Source of the DNA: Ficedula albicollis | Lineage: Eukaryota; Chordata; Aves; Passeriformes; Muscicapidae | Direction of reading: 5' to 3' | NCBI RefSeq assembly: GCF_000247815.1 | Contig: NC_021673.1 | Span: 107,589,432-107,653,431, forward strand | Length of the DNA stretch: 64,000 bases | Shown: piece by piece, positions 12,248-25,487 of the stretch | Layout of the letters: the number at the start of each line of letters is the position of its first letter | Numbering within the stretch: position 1 is the stretch's first letter | The notes under the pieces: generated by a model | Seen by the model: only the letters and a program-made list of their open reading frames with translations | Database searches by the model: none | Told to the model about the DNA's origin: nothing | Program-made: the position numbers and the translations under genes

Positions 12248-14645
12248 GAAAAAAAAGGTGAGGGGAAAAAAAATGGTTTAAAAACATATTTGTAAAATAG
12301 GGTCGTTTTTTCTCTGATGAGTGGCTTGGGAACAGCTGAACAAAATCCATTTGACTATTTTCTTGCTGTGCACTTTTTACAGTATTTGGTACAGTAAGAG
12401 GTTATATATTGTTTCTTCACCTTTGATAAAATATAACCAGGGAGTTTTAGGAATGTACAACTGATAAAAGTGTGGTGAATGGGTTACAGCAAAAATGAAA
12501 ACTTTAAAATACAAAGCTTTTTCTGAAAAGGCTTTAAAAAATACAGGGGAGTTTGTGCCTGTAAAGAACTGTTCAAACATGATCAAAATTAATGGCTCAG
12601 AATGTTGTGATAGTTCAGGAATAGCATTTAATCATTAACACCGCACTGATGGAATAATTTTAGCCCTTGTCTCTGAAGAAATCCAGGCCATTGTTCATAT
12701 CTCTAATAACAAACACCAAAAAATGTCTGGCATCAGCCTGATGGTGTGCCATATCCACACAAACCTTAAGCCCCTATGAAAAAAAATAAAATTCTAAGCT
12801 TTAGGAATTTGTCAGCTTTTCTTTATGGTTTGTAAACGACCAGTGAGGGATTTCAGGTGCCACAACCACATACCTCCCTGGGCATTCTTTTATTTGTATG
12901 CCTGCAGTGTGTAATCATATGGCTTAATAAAAAGTCACAGGGTCACTCACACTCACAAAGCCAGAGAAAAGTCAGGCACGTTGCTTCCAGTTCACTGATC
13001 TGGCCATATTTGACAGATGAGGATTTTGCCTGCATGTGTCCTGGGGTATGAAATCCCCACTGAATGGCGGTGCCCGTGTGGCTGATCATTTTAGGCCAAG
13101 AAATTTCATTTGAAATGACCCTTTTAATTGCCATGGCCAGTAAGGTAGAAGGGGGTTGAGCCTGCCCCCTCCTAGGGTGAGCCCTGAGCAGCTGAGAGAA
13201 TTCAGCATCCTCCTGGTCCTGGGTTTGTTGGGGCTTCAATCCCAGCATCAGGAGCTGCACCAGGAGGGGACCACCTATGTACAGTTTCTTTGTCTTTCTT
13301 TTCCTTTCCAGTATATACTCCCACTACTGGAGCAGTTGGCAGGGAGCTGAAGTCTCAATAAATAAAGAAATAAAGAATGCTGACATTGCCATTACAGAGG
13401 AACGTGCTCAGGAGCTGACCCCGTGCCACCAGTGTGTCCCCTCCTCTGTCAGTACCTTCTGCCTCTTGCAATGTAATGGCATGTGTGATAAATAGAATAT
13501 GCAAACAACAAATTTGAAACCGCCTCTCCTTGTAAAGATGGACAATAGTTGGTGGGCAAATCCATCAGAAATCCATCAGGGTCAGGCAGTAATAGCAAGA
13601 TCCAAGAAGTTATCAGGTCAATGTGTCCTGTGCTAGCTTAGTCAGGAGCTGAAAGAGCCGAGGCATTTGGGTCTGTGGGTTTGAGGCTGCCCCTCTCCAA
13701 CCTGTCCTGCTGTGCCTGGCTAAAGGCACTTCTAATCCAAGCCCATAAAGAGGCCTCTTAGCAGTGCCATGGGGACTAAAGTCATTCCAGCTGTGTGTTG
13801 TTATGTAGGCAATCTATTTTCTCTTAGTTACGGGTTTTTCCTATTTAGTACAATTAAAATTCTTGACATGCTTCTTCATATATTGCATTCGCAATACCTG
13901 TTTGATCAATCTCTGTCTTTTACAGGGGTGAATTGAAAGGCAGTGTGGTCACCATGATGTGTGAATTTTGCTCTGTCTTTTTCATTAGAGCTATAAAATA
14001 GGTGTGTGGGCTGAACTGCACGTTGTATTTACGAGAGGAATGAAAAACATTGGCTACGCTGTAAGTGACACCTGGGGATTTTGTTTTTATTTCCCTGTAA
14101 ACTAGCTGGACAAATAATGATGTTTGGTAACATCAGCTTGCTGCCAGAACACCTAGGCTGCATTCTGGGCTTTTTAACTTTGTAGCACAATTACCTGTGA
14201 AATTACTGTCTTGGAAGGAAACTGAGCACTGTTTTTTCAGCACTTGGTACTATTACGTTTCCATGCAAAGGAGTAACTCAGGAAAACTGTGGCAGAAACT
14301 AAAACTTCAGATATGAAGCCATCACAAGATAGAAGGAAAAAATAGTTGCAAATACACGTTGGTGGACTCTACCAGCACTGCCATGGGACTGTAGAATGCA
14401 CCAGCATTACTCTTGAGCTTCTCTTAAGCTTTATTCCAAATACAAATCTGCATGTGTATTTGTACAATAGTTTGCTCTATGCTGCATGCTGTTAACTTTA
14501 TGCTTTCAAGTGCTCAAATGTCTGCAATTGATCTTTGGCTTTTCTGTGCCTTCTTCATAATGATTTTATCTGAAAGCAACACAAGCACAGTTGGTCTTGC
14601 CATGAGAAAGCGGGTGCTGTGTTCCCTTGAGGCTATTTTTTGGAT
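12248..14645. other. Intron 2 segment without gene
   Basis: AT-rich intronic sequence. Apart from the exon-like block at 13989-14060, nothing beyond chance ORFs was seen. Confidence 0.6.
13989..14060 (+). other. Exon-like segment with splice signals (unproven)
   Basis: A pyrimidine-rich acceptor (gctctgtctttttcattag) precedes a 72-bp block followed by a perfect GTAAGT donor. In phase 0 the block is open for 24 codons (begins SYKIGVWAELHV, ends KNIGYA). It contains three CpGs in an otherwise CpG-poor region. The block is not in frame with COLEC12: joined after exon 2 (phase 1) it would reach TAA at its second full codon. I do not recognise the peptide. It could be a chance splice-site pair, an exon of a non-coding RNA, or a poison exon. 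Confidence 0.25.
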
Positions 14646-14820
14646 GAACCTAACAACACACACAAATTAAGCACATACCTGTCATGTGCTGCTTACTTTG
14701 ATATTCTGGATCCTTTTTATCTCTTAGGAATTCGAACCTAACAACACACACAAATTAAACTCATACCTGTCATGTGCTGCTTACTTTAATATTCTGGATC
14801 CTTTTTATCTCTTAGGAATT
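14646..14820. repeat. Tandem duplication, 88-bp unit
   Basis: Copies at 14646-14733 and 14734-14820 are adjacent and start with gaacctaacaacacacacaa. They differ at about three positions, including aagcacat versus aaactcat and tttgat versus tttaat. Confidence 0.95.
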
Positions 14821-15260
14821 TCCTCAACCTGTACTGTAGCTCTGTGTGTGGCTGGTGCCTGGTTTCCCATGCTCCTGGGGGAGCCACTACCAGGAAGGTG
14901 TGAAACTTTCCAGACCTGAATTTGGGACCTGGACCTAGACCCAGACCTAAATATCTGTGCTGTCCTCTACCATCACACTCAGCAGCCCTGCGCTTGGCCA
15001 GTGTCCTGGCAAGGTAACACCCTGAATGCAGCTACATCAACTACGTGCAACTACTTGTTGTACTTGAAAACTTTCTCGATAATTTTCAGAGAGAAAATTT
15101 TCTGTCTGAAGATTGACTTCCATATGAAATCTGAATACAGGACTTAGGGTAGGGATCATATCAGCTACTTTTAGGGGTCTCTTTAAAGACACCTGTGCTT
15201 TAAATAGCAATAGCAAGGAGAGGTCAATGCTGCAGGAAAGGACTTCCATGCTGAGCAAGG

Positions 15261-15461
15261 GCATCACCATCCTGATCATTTTGAGTTACTACATAGATAA
15301 TATTGTCAACTCTGGATCTCTATAATATGTAATATAAAAGCTGGGGAAAGTCTTTAAAAAGCATCACCATCCTGATCTCATTTTGAGTTACTACATAGAT
15401 AATATTGTCAACTCCGGATCTCTGTAATATGTAATATAAAAGCTGGGGAAAGTCTTTAAAA
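15261..15461. repeat. Tandem duplication, 100-bp unit
   Basis: Copies at 15261-15360 and 15361-15461 both begin with gcatcaccatcctgatc. The second has a two-base insertion (gatctcatt) and two substitutions (ctctgg/ctccgg, ctataa/ctgtaa). Confidence 0.95.
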
Positions 15462-15511
15462 GCCTAAAGAAGCCTGTGAGAGAGAATGGTGTAAGGGATA
15501 GCACAAATGAG

Positions 15512-15639
15512 GAATGGGATAAGCATTTTAGAATGATTTTTTCCATTGCAAACACTAACAAGGAAACAGTATGCAGAATGGGGTAAGCATTTTAGAATGA
15601 TTTTTCCCATTGCAAACACTAACAAGGAAACAGTATGCT
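15512..15639. repeat. Tandem duplication, 64-bp unit
   Basis: Copies at 15512-15575 and 15576-15639 are adjacent, both containing taagcattttagaatgattt. They differ at two or three positions. This pair starts only about 50 bp after the preceding 100-bp duplication. Confidence 0.95.
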
Positions 15640-18600
15640 GCTTTGCCTAGTCAAAACAAATACAAAACTCCACTATGCTGCACTACAAAAGATTAGCCAA
15701 AATAAAGCTTGGATTAAAATTTTACCCAGTCTCAATGAGCCTTCTGTATATGGGTAAACCTTAGGTGAAGCAGCCAAGAGCCAAGAAATTTCCATTTGTC
15801 CTGTTCCAGCCTGGGTTAAGTGAGTGGGCTGAGACTCTGGAAAGCAGAGAGAGGTCGGGAGAGAGGCGTGAGTGGGAAGGAGCCTTGCTCAGTGCCCAGA
15901 GCCAGCATGGACAAGAGTTGCACACTGGGTGGGTGTGTGGAGAGGTTTGTGTCCTGCAGACACTTTTCAGCTCGGTCAGGAATGCATCTGGAAAATCCAC
16001 CCACTCAGCCAGAGAGGGAGATTGATGCCTTAAATAAATAAGATGTGAATGTGTTTTCAGGATTCAGCTTGCGACTCTTAATGGAGGCAGCTGAAGTTTC
16101 TGTAGTAGGTGGAGTGCAAGACCCAGGGATCCACTTTGCTCCAGCCCAGCTGAGGCTTGTAAGGAGATTCTGTATTTAAAGTTGTGTGCAGACATTCAGG
16201 CCTAGCATAGCAGGACTTTGTGTCTTCTCTGGCAGCTGTTTCATAATGCCACGAAGAACCAGGGCAGAATTGCTTTCCTTTAAGGATATCTGGGCATGAG
16301 GGTCTGATTAACAGGGCTTCACTGCATACTTTTCAAAATCTGAAATTTTAAATATTTGGAAAATGCTTATTGGTTTGCATTACATAACATGTGTCTGTGT
16401 GCTTCTTTTCAAGGTCTTGGTTAGGGAAGGTGGAAAATTCTGCCGAATTTTACATTTTTAATTAGTCCAGGAATGGTCATGGAAGCTTTTACTTGCCAGG
16501 CTTGTTATGATCAATATACCCTACATTTGGTAGTGCTCAATGATAGGGAAAAAAAAAGAAGGGTTTTTTTTGTTTTGTTAGTGGGTGAAGGTATGATTTC
16601 AGACCATCTGTAGTGACAACCATTGAAAAGATTCCTTAAATTTATTTCTGCTTTATCATGTGATAGAGAACAGTCTGGTTACAAAAAATAACAATTCATA
16701 GAGCCAAAAGATATTTTTATTTCCTCTGTTTCTAGAAGTTAATTGCTTCAGGTGGAAATCTAGTGTATAATGCCCCACATAACTGGTGATTTCATTTTAA
16801 ATCTGACCTGGAAGTCTCAAGTTTGGAGTGGGAGAGATCTTGTCCTTAATTAAGACCGCACAGTCTGAAGCCAGATTAATCCAAACACACTCTGTCCAGG
16901 TGTCAGCACAGCATCTGTGCACAGCTAAATTCACTTGTCCCCAGAAGTTACTACACATCCCTGCTTGCATGCACAGATGTTTGTATTTAAACATGTGTGC
17001 TTTGTGTGAATACATCCCAACTGGATTTGGCTCAGTGTGTAGGACTACCTAACAGCACAACTTCAAAAACAGACCTGTAGGACTAGATTGCATGTAGATT
17101 CCATCTGGAAAACTGTGCACCAAACATTGTTTCCTAGGTCTGGAAAGCCGAGAATCTGAGAAGTGGTTCCTGTGCTCTCTGTATTCCAAGGCCCCAGTCA
17201 TAAGTCTTCTGGCTGCCTCAAATAAAGTAACTTGTCTCCTTAAGAAAACAGATTTCTTCTTGTTTAATGATACTACATGTTTCACTTCTTTTGCGAATTT
17301 ATAAAAATAACCATGTGCAGATTTCAGTGTTATACAAAATTTCTTTAGGTGCCTTTCAGAAAGCAGCAACAAACTCAGTTTTAAGGGGAGGCAAATAAAC
17401 CAACATCATGTTCTTCTGCTCATTACACAGGAGCTGAAAAAATTTTACAGTATATTGGCAATTTTAATACTGATACCTGTTAATTGAGGTTAGTTAAAAT
17501 TAGGAGAACACTTAGGGGGCTCATACTAATGAGTTTGGTATGTGTGAGGATCTGAATCAGCTGAAATTCTGCAGGAGGAAGACATGTCTTCATTGTCTTT
17601 CTCTTGCCTCATCAAAATAAAGATAATTTTTCACAGACCTGTCATTCAACCCTCCTTTGCTCCATCTCTGCTGGTCTCAGATCAGCAGGATCAGAACCAT
17701 CCTTTCTTCAAGGTTCAAGGCAGCACATGAAGCCACTTCTGTGAAAGATCTCTGTGCTTTGTGTGGTGTTCACAGCTCAGGTTCATCAAGGTTCAGAAAA
17801 CTGCAGCCTCTGTGGAGATGCTGGTTTGTGGTGCCATGGTCTGCTTTTGCTTTTTAAGTGGTAATAGGAGCAGGGCAGAGGTGGCTCCTGTCCCTTCCAT
17901 GTTTAGCTGTAAGTCTGTCCATTATTCCCCCTGTCCGTGTGGAGCAGTCCAGGTAGAAAGCAAAGCTCATCTCAGTAGTGAGCCCACCGGGAGGATGCAG
18001 GAGGGAAGTTTGGTAGCTGCAGGAAATGCCTGCCCTTGTCAGAGGGCAGCCAGCACCCCATAAACCCCATAAACTTCACAGCTGACCTCTTGCTCCAGCA
18101 GGCCTTGACTCTGGGCCAGGAGCAGATGGGGACACAGCATGGGTTTGGACCCCCTTGGCCAGCATGTGACCACCGTGGGTGCTGGCCCACAGGACAGGAG
18201 GGTGCTGGCTGGGGCCCACCTCGGCAGCAATAGCCACATCTGCTCCTCTGCTGCAGCTCTGACTCCTGAGAAACTCGTGCTCTTGGCAAGCTGCTGTGTG
18301 AAATACAGCATGGCAAAGCTGTTTTTATTCTCAGTTGTCTTGCAAAAGGTTACTGTGAGTAGCTCTGTGCTTTAATAAAAAAGAAATAGGGCTGTGTTCT
18401 TCACAACAAGCCCTTTTTATTACAGCTGGTTTGAATAGCAATTGGCCTCTAATCGTGCCTCCAATGGAAAGAAGACCCCTTATGAAAGCCTTTCATTTAC
18501 TACAGGGAATGAACTTTCCCATGCATGAAACCAGATTACCAAAACAAACCCACAAAATAAGTGAAAGACCTACCAAGAATTTGTATATGTCCAGTGGATA

Positions 18601-20587
18601 TTCAAGGTGACTTAGAAGACATTAAGTGGAAGTGTCTTTGTAAAAAGAAGCAGAACAGCTGACTGTAAAATGAAAAAGCATCTTACGTCAAAGGAATACT
18701 TAGATCACTGTTGCCTTCTTCATTTTGAGCTTGGTGATTGTGCTGATGTGGCACTATAATAATTTACTTTATTTTTCTCCCTTCTGGGAGGTTTCTAAAA
18801 CAACATTTTAGAAAGAAAAATAAATAATGTCTAATGGCTTTTCAGTTGTTCTTCTGGGAAGTCTTGTGGTGAGTTAAAAGAAAATACTTGGTGAAGCTGT
18901 GAATGGGAGACATTTCCAGGGTGGGTGTGTTTTGAGGTTTGTTTGGGTTTTTGTAATACTCTACCCCTATGTATTTTTTTTTTTTATTGTTTTCATAAGC
19001 TTTTAATACAGGGGAAACTAAATTAAGAAATTCTTCCTTATTCCACCAGTTATGGGAGCTTTGCAGGACAATGCATTATGGAACTATTACCTCCTTTGCA
19101 GTTCTGATGGAGGTAAGCCATGATACCACCATAGTTCAGCAACCTTCACTCAGGCAAATTCCCAGCAAAGGTTTTTTGGCAGTCACTTCTCTGTCCTCTT
19201 CCTCTCAGATTTGTATATGAAAAGGACTCATAGCCTCCAGGTCACCATGTCTCACCTTTCAAGATTGCTGTTTCCAGAACATCTGAGTTCCCAGAGGGAA
19301 CCAAAGGTAGTGCTGTGGTCATTATGATCTCATGAAAAATGTCTTTTTTCCCCCAAACACCTTCAGTTTGGAGATTGCAAAGCTTGTTCCTCTGCTCCTC
19401 CATGCTGAGCAACACTTCACATCACAGGTAGGACTTGTTCCTAAGCATCCTGCTGTAAAGTGAAAACGACACCACCTGAAATCAAATCAGTCCTTGAGAG
19501 AATCAGTAATGCATTCATATAATTTCCTTTGAGCTTTTTAAAATAAAATCCAGTCCTGCAGAGCTGGCTGATTTTATGAACGACATCCTCTTTCCAATGG
19601 ACAAATTACATCAACTCAGCCACCAAAACTAAGCAATTGAGGGCACTACTGTTTTTTTGGTACTGGGGTTGCTAAAGCTGCATGAAGTCAGATGGGGTTT
19701 TCCTCCTGCCCTGTGCTGGAAGTGCAGTGCTGAGAGCAAAAACAGGCGAGCCAGGCTCAAGGTAACAGAGATGCTCTGTACAGGGCTGTGGGGAGGCAAA
19801 GCCACACAGAGCTGGCAGGGAACAACAGGGAGGGGATCACCCCAGATCTCTGCCAAGAGATTCTGTCATGTCAGTCGGTTACTCTGATTTGACCACTGCT
19901 CAGCAGGGTTCTTATTTCTGTGCCCATTCACAAAAAGCAATGTAAACCTCTTTGGACCTCTCTGGCTGCCGGTTGGGGCCATTCCTCTGCTGCCTTGATT
20001 TGCTTTTATTTTATGTACCAGGCTTGACTTCACCAGAGCAGAGCACAGACACATTTCAGGACAGGGTTAAAACCATCTGCAGTCTGGAAACCAGCAGGCT
20101 CCCCAGAGAGGGAGTTAAACCCAGGGAGTGCTGCTCTGTTTCCTGCCTTTGTTATGATTTCTGCCATGTAACTCAATCTCGCCCACCAACCTGCCTGAGC
20201 CCAGCCAGCTGAGTCAGCAGGGCATGGGCTGCTGCTGCTCACCTCACGCCAGCACAGCGAGCCTCCAAAATCCCTGGCTGGCTTTCAGGCTCATCCTGCC
20301 CCAAAATCACTGGGTGCTCACCACCCTCACCCCCAGGCATTGGAGAAGAGAGCAGAGAGGAGATGGGCGGGGTGAAGGGGGTGCTGCCAGGTCACAACCA
20401 CTGTGTGCCTGTCTGGAAGGGATATACAGGGACTGTAAACTCCACTCACTGCTTTTTATACGGGCCCCAACACAGCCCTTTAGGAAAATCCCACAGAAAA
20501 CGGGTATGGCATTTAAGACTCTTGGGTGGGGACTCTTCTTTCATGTCGACCTCCAAAATGTTTTAAAGGCTTCATGTTCTTAAAGAG
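15640..20587. other. Intron 2 segment without gene
   Basis: Intronic sequence with chance ORFs of up to 114 codons. A moderately GC-rich islet at about 18080-18260 has overlapping ORFs on both strands but no domain or clear exon. A T-run lies at 18977-18987. No recognisable repeat family was identified. Confidence 0.55.
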
Positions 20588-20732
20588 AATTGTCTGCACA
20601 AAGAGCATTGTCTGCAGTTTTTTATCCCAGCACAGTCTGTGTAGGCTTGCAAATGCGGGAAAATTGTCTGCACAAAGAGCATTGTCTGCACTTTTTTAGC
20701 CCAGCACAGTCTGTGTAGGCTTGCAAATGCGA
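20588..20732. repeat. Tandem duplication, 74-bp unit
   Basis: Copies at 20588-20661 and 20662-20732 begin with aattgtctgcacaaagagca and end near gcttgcaaatgcg. They differ at two positions. Each copy also repeats attgtctgca internally. Confidence 0.95.
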
Positions 20733-20759
20733 ACAGATAAAGTGGGACATAGTGTAGCA

Positions 20760-21140
20760 AGCGCAGGGGAGTGGTGCCATAAGCTGCCGTGCTCACAAAT
20801 CCAGGGCTTCACCTCCCACTGCCAGAGACAGCCAGGATGTGTGGGCACCCACTGCCTGCCTGTGAGCAGGGCTGCCCTCACCCTGAGCCCTGTCGCTGGC
20901 CCATGCCGAGTCAAACCTGCGCCCAGGCTTCTTTGCCTTCTCCAGGGCTGCCAACACAGGGAGGAGGAGCACAGGGAGGAAAGTTCTGGTGCTGCCAGGC
21001 TGGTCAGTTCTTTTGGGGAGAGGAGTGGGGCAGTGGTGGACAGCACAGTCCCACTCATGCTGCAGGTCCAGGTCCCCTGGCAGAGATGCTGTGCTGTGCC
21101 CAGGAGCCCTTGTGTGCAGATGAGGAATGTAGAGTGATGC
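20760..21140. other. GC-rich islet with several overlapping ORFs
   Basis: This block is richer in G and C than its surroundings and is open in four frames for 135-148 codons (20696-21142 and 20793-21215 on minus; 20721-21137 and 20789-21196 on plus). Openness in several frames at once reflects base composition, not coding. The peptides look like no family I know. It could be a regulatory islet, or nothing. Confidence 0.3.
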
Positions 21141-22514
21141 ATGGCAAGAAAAACTCATCTTCTCACTTTGTTGTTTCCTCTTTCTTGCAAGACTGACATG
21201 AGCTTGCACTGGCATCTGATCTGCTTTTGATCTTTTTCTAGTACAGGCTGTAAGTTTTTTAAAGCATTTTGCTGCCAGAGCTGACCACTACTAAGAGAGA
21301 GAAAAAGCAGTCAGCAAACATCCTCATTTAAAGCTGTGTTGGTTTTAAAGCTTTGCAGATTACTTTGCTTGTTTTCCAGCCAACTCATAAGATGTTGCCA
21401 GTAGATTTCCAGTAAATTAGATATTTAAGTCAAAGTGGCTTATTTGAAATATTTGAACAGTGACATGGGGAAAGCCTAAGTGAAAGACAGAGTTGGGAGG
21501 AGGATGATCTGTAATATGCCTGCAGCTCTACCTGGTGCAGATGAGACACCCACAGCAGACCGTCATTCTTGTTGGGTTATGGTTTGTTATGAGGATTTGG
21601 GATTATCCATGCTGATTTCCCAGGCCTTAAAATTCTAGTTATGCATTTCAGCTGTAGTACAGTAAGCAAAACATTGTGTGTTTTTTTCTGGGATTTTTTG
21701 CTTCAGGCTCTTTTTGAAATTCAGAGAAGCTATCTGTAGCATAATTTTCTCACAATAATTTTAAATGTCTTTTAGAAATTTGAGGAGAGTGGAGAATTTT
21801 GTGACTATCTCTCAGAAGTTACATTCTTAGGTCACAGACAATTCTGTTCCAAATAGGTCCAGCTCCATTGACTAAAGCAGTGTTGTCCCTGACAGTGTCA
21901 AAGTGTGAAAAGATTTGGATAGGTTTGTGTCATCCCCCTGTTAGGAGGCAAAGAGTTAAACAATACTTGTGCAGGCACCTGAAAGGCCTAAATAAGTATG
22001 TTGCTTTAAGTCACTGTAAGATCCATCATTTATTTTTGTTGTCTTTTGTGAATTAGAACCAGGATCTCAGTGAGCAAGACTAGTTCCCTCTGTAGTTGTA
22101 TGCACCATGCAGTCCTTTAACACTTTTCAGAGGAGTATAAGAAAGTTTAGCATCAAAGAATTATTGCATCTGACTGTGAAGTTTTTAAAGTTTTGCAGAA
22201 GTAAAGTTAGTCTTGCCGTGTAGTTTTGCATCAGGTTGGTGTGGTATTCATAAAAATAACGTTTTATTCAGTACTGGGTCTGCTTGCTGATTGATAGTAA
22301 TAAGAGACTCTTAGTTTCCTTCTGCGTAACTAGTGAGTTGGTGTTTGCTACAGGCTGATTTGAGGTGGACATTCTCATTGCTGTATTCTTAATTTTAAGT
22401 GAACAACAGAGTTGTTGAATGTGGTCCTAGATGACTGGCTGATAAAACAGCTAATAGTTAAATTTGATTTTATGATAATTAATGTTCTGAAGCCATATCC
22501 ATCTCCTCCATATA
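21141..22514. other. Intron 2 segment without gene
   Basis: AT-rich intronic sequence in which I see nothing supportable. Confidence 0.6.
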
Positions 22515-23638
22515 TAGAATATATATTATCCCAGTATGTACGCTTCTGATATTTTCTTATCTTTTAATAGGGAAAATCTTATCAGAAGCAGACTGAAAAC
22601 TCAGGATTTACCACCTTGCACCTCTGTTTTCCAACTATTCTTATGTGTCAAGGAACCCTGTTAGTTACTTGTTGTCGTGCCCCAACTGTCCTGAGGACCA
22701 GGAATGAGCAATATCTTACTTCCTCTGTTTTTGTTCAAAAAAGCTTCAATGTTCAGTCAGGTCCCTTGAGGCAGTCCTCTGTCCCCATCTTGATTCTGGA
22801 AAAGTGTTTCTTGCTGTATAGTTTATGAGTCTGGCCCACTGGGGCAAACAAATGTCCCTGCTCTGTTGGTGAGCTGCCATAGCCATGTTCACCCTCCCCT
22901 CCAAGCTGTAGCACCCCGATTGCTCTGCGAGGTGGAGTTTCATTCAGGAGATTACTTGGAACACTGCCTAAAACATGGAGACAAAAAAAAAAACAAAAAA
23001 AGAAAAAAAATAAAAAAGGGCAGTTGAGCAAAACAGGAAGGCCAAGGCTTCCTTTTAACATGAAATGCGGTCATGGTAGAATATATATTATCCCAGTATG
23101 TACGCTTCTGATATTTTCTTATCTTTTAATAGGGAAAATCTTATCAGAAGCAGACTGAAAACTCAGGATTTACCACCTTGCACCTCTGTTTTCCAACTAT
23201 TCTTATGTGTCAAGGAACCCTGTTAGTTACTTGTTGTCGTGCCCCAACTGTCCTGAGGACCAGGAATGAGCAATATCTTACTTCCTCTGTTTTTGTTCAA
23301 AAAAGCTTCAATGTTCAGTCAGGTCCCTTGAGGCAGTCCTCTGTCCCCATCTTGATTCTGGAAAAGTGTTTCTTGCTGTATATTTTATGAGTCTGGCCCA
23401 CTGGGGCAAACAAATGTCCCTGCTCTGTTGGTGAGCTGCCACAGCCACGTTCACCCTCCCCTCCAAGCTGTAGCACCCCGATTGCTCTGCGAGGTGGAGT
23501 TTCATTCAGGAGATTACTTGGAACACTGCCTAAAACATGGAGACAAAAAAAAAAACAAAAAAAGAAAAAAAATAAAAAAGGGCAGTTGAGCATAACAGGA
23601 AGGCCAAGGCTTCCTTTTAACATGAAATGCGGTCACGG
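22515..23638. repeat. Tandem duplication, 562-bp unit
   Basis: Copies at 22515-23076 and 23077-23638 are directly adjacent, with no spacer. Both start with tagaatatatattatcccag and end with ggtca(t/c)gg. I count about five to six substitutions (for example tatagttt/tatatttt, ccatagccatg/ccacagccacg, gcaaaac/gcataac), so identity is about 99%. The ORFs at 22616 and 23178 are the same chance ORF in the two copies. Each copy contains an A-rich stretch (about 22983-23017 and 23545-23579). Confidence 0.97.
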
Positions 23639-25487
23639 GTATCAGCAGCCTCTGTGAAGGGTGAGCTTGTACCCATTCCCCCAGTGGCATTCCACTGCAG
23701 GCAGAGGGAATGACTGGGAAAAGACAGAGCACCTGCTTTGTGTCCTCTGCTGGTTGCTGCAGATCACCCTAGCCTGGGCTAATCAGAATGGACAGCAATT
23801 AAGAGTAATTGAGCTTCTCTTTCTAGCCCAGTGCTTTCCCTGTAGCTTTTAATAAGGAGAAATCAGAAGGGAAAACAAATGCTGTTGTTCACTCAGCTCT
23901 CACAAGCAGTTTCTGATTGTCTCAGGATTGAACAACTCATTAGATGGAGAATTGGCAGCTCCTGGTTTGAGTAACACCAGTTTTCTGCATGTCTGTGTGA
24001 TGACGTTGTTTACATTCTTGAAACATGTGGAATGTTAATTTTTCTGGTTTGGGGTTTTTTTCCCCCTGGTATGGGGTTCTTGGGTTATTTTGAGGCTGAG
24101 CTTGTTTTCCTCTCTTATGTAAGAGGTCAAGAATATAGGAAGTGTGATGTACTTTCCTCTAGTGATACTCCAATTAAAGGAACTATGAAGACAGGGCTGG
24201 CCAAATAAGATCTTTGTCACAGGCCTTTGGTCACAGTAAATCACCGGATTTGGCAAATATAATAATAATAATATGATTTTGTTTGGGTTTTTTTCGTAAT
24301 ATTGCCTGTGTTTGGTGGGATGACAAGTACCAAATAGATTGCAAAAGAGAAACATGTTTGTAGTGGTAACAGCCCTGGCTGAAACAGCTGCCTCACCTGC
24401 AGCCCCTGTGCTGGGCAGTCTCTGCTGGGACCATGCCTGACATACCAAACCTGTGAGCAGCGTCCAGTGCCTGCCAATGAAAAGAGAAAATGTCTAGGGA
24501 AATTTTATCTCCCTTATCCCCCATCCTGAAATGTGGATTATTTTTTTTCTCCCCATTTGTTTTGGCCTAAATTCAGGACCCCAGAGCAAGAACTGCAAGT
24601 GGCTGGTGAGAAGGAGCGAAGAAAATTCCATGTAAATGCTCATCCTGCTGCCTACATGGCAGAGAGCCCCTCATGCCTACTGCTCTGTGGATGCCCTTGC
24701 CACACCATACCTGTGGGAAAACACCTCCATATTCATGCATGCCTGCAAACTGGGGTCCTCAATGGCCTCTGTTCATAACAATCAACTAAAATGATGAATC
24801 CTTTACCAAGTTGTTCTCATAAACACCACACATTTTTTACAATCAAACCATTGGAGCATAACTTGGGGTCAGTGAACTGTGGGAGAGAGTACTGTAACAA
24901 ATGAGAAAATTGTGCTGGTAAATGCATAAGCTTCTCAGAGGCAACTGCTGATAAAAATTCTTTCAGTTTACCACTCAGTTTCTCTGAGAAGATTTGCATT
25001 TTTCACTTTATTGACATCAGGGCTTCACAAATAAAAGCATATAGGCTGATGTCTTCATCATCCTCTGATGAGCTTCTACTTTGAAAATACTCTCACAAAA
25101 TGAAATTTTCATTTAAATAATAAACTGTCTTTTTATATTTCTTCTTACATACCACTTGCCTTACCCAGATGTTGATGTGCATTATTCCTGTCACCTGTGC
25201 AGTAACCCTCATCTTTGTTCATTACATACTTGGATCTTTATTTCCAAAGCCTGACTAAAGCAATCTTGTGTAAAGATTCCTTGTAAAGCTGGGAAAATCA
25301 GAGATTTTTCTTGACTGATCAATCAAATACATGAGGAAAACTGTAAATGGACAGTAATTGATGGTTTGAAGGAAGTTTGCACCCAAAAGCTAAATCTGCA
25401 GCCACGATAGCACAAAACATCCAGCTAATGAAAATCCCTCTGGATCCTCACTCTCTCTCCATGCTTGGGTTCTTTTTGGGTGTCTAA
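23639..25487. other. Intron 2 segment without gene
   Basis: Intronic sequence with a short AAT run near 24260. Nothing else is supportable. Confidence 0.6.

Noticed and set aside
19031..19110. Splice-like signals ending in gaggtaagcc
   Set aside because: The only acceptor in register would give an 11-base exon, with no frame or conservation argument.
22616..23390. Repeated 70-codon ORF occurring twice
   Set aside because: The repetition comes from the 562-bp tandem duplication, not from a gene pair.
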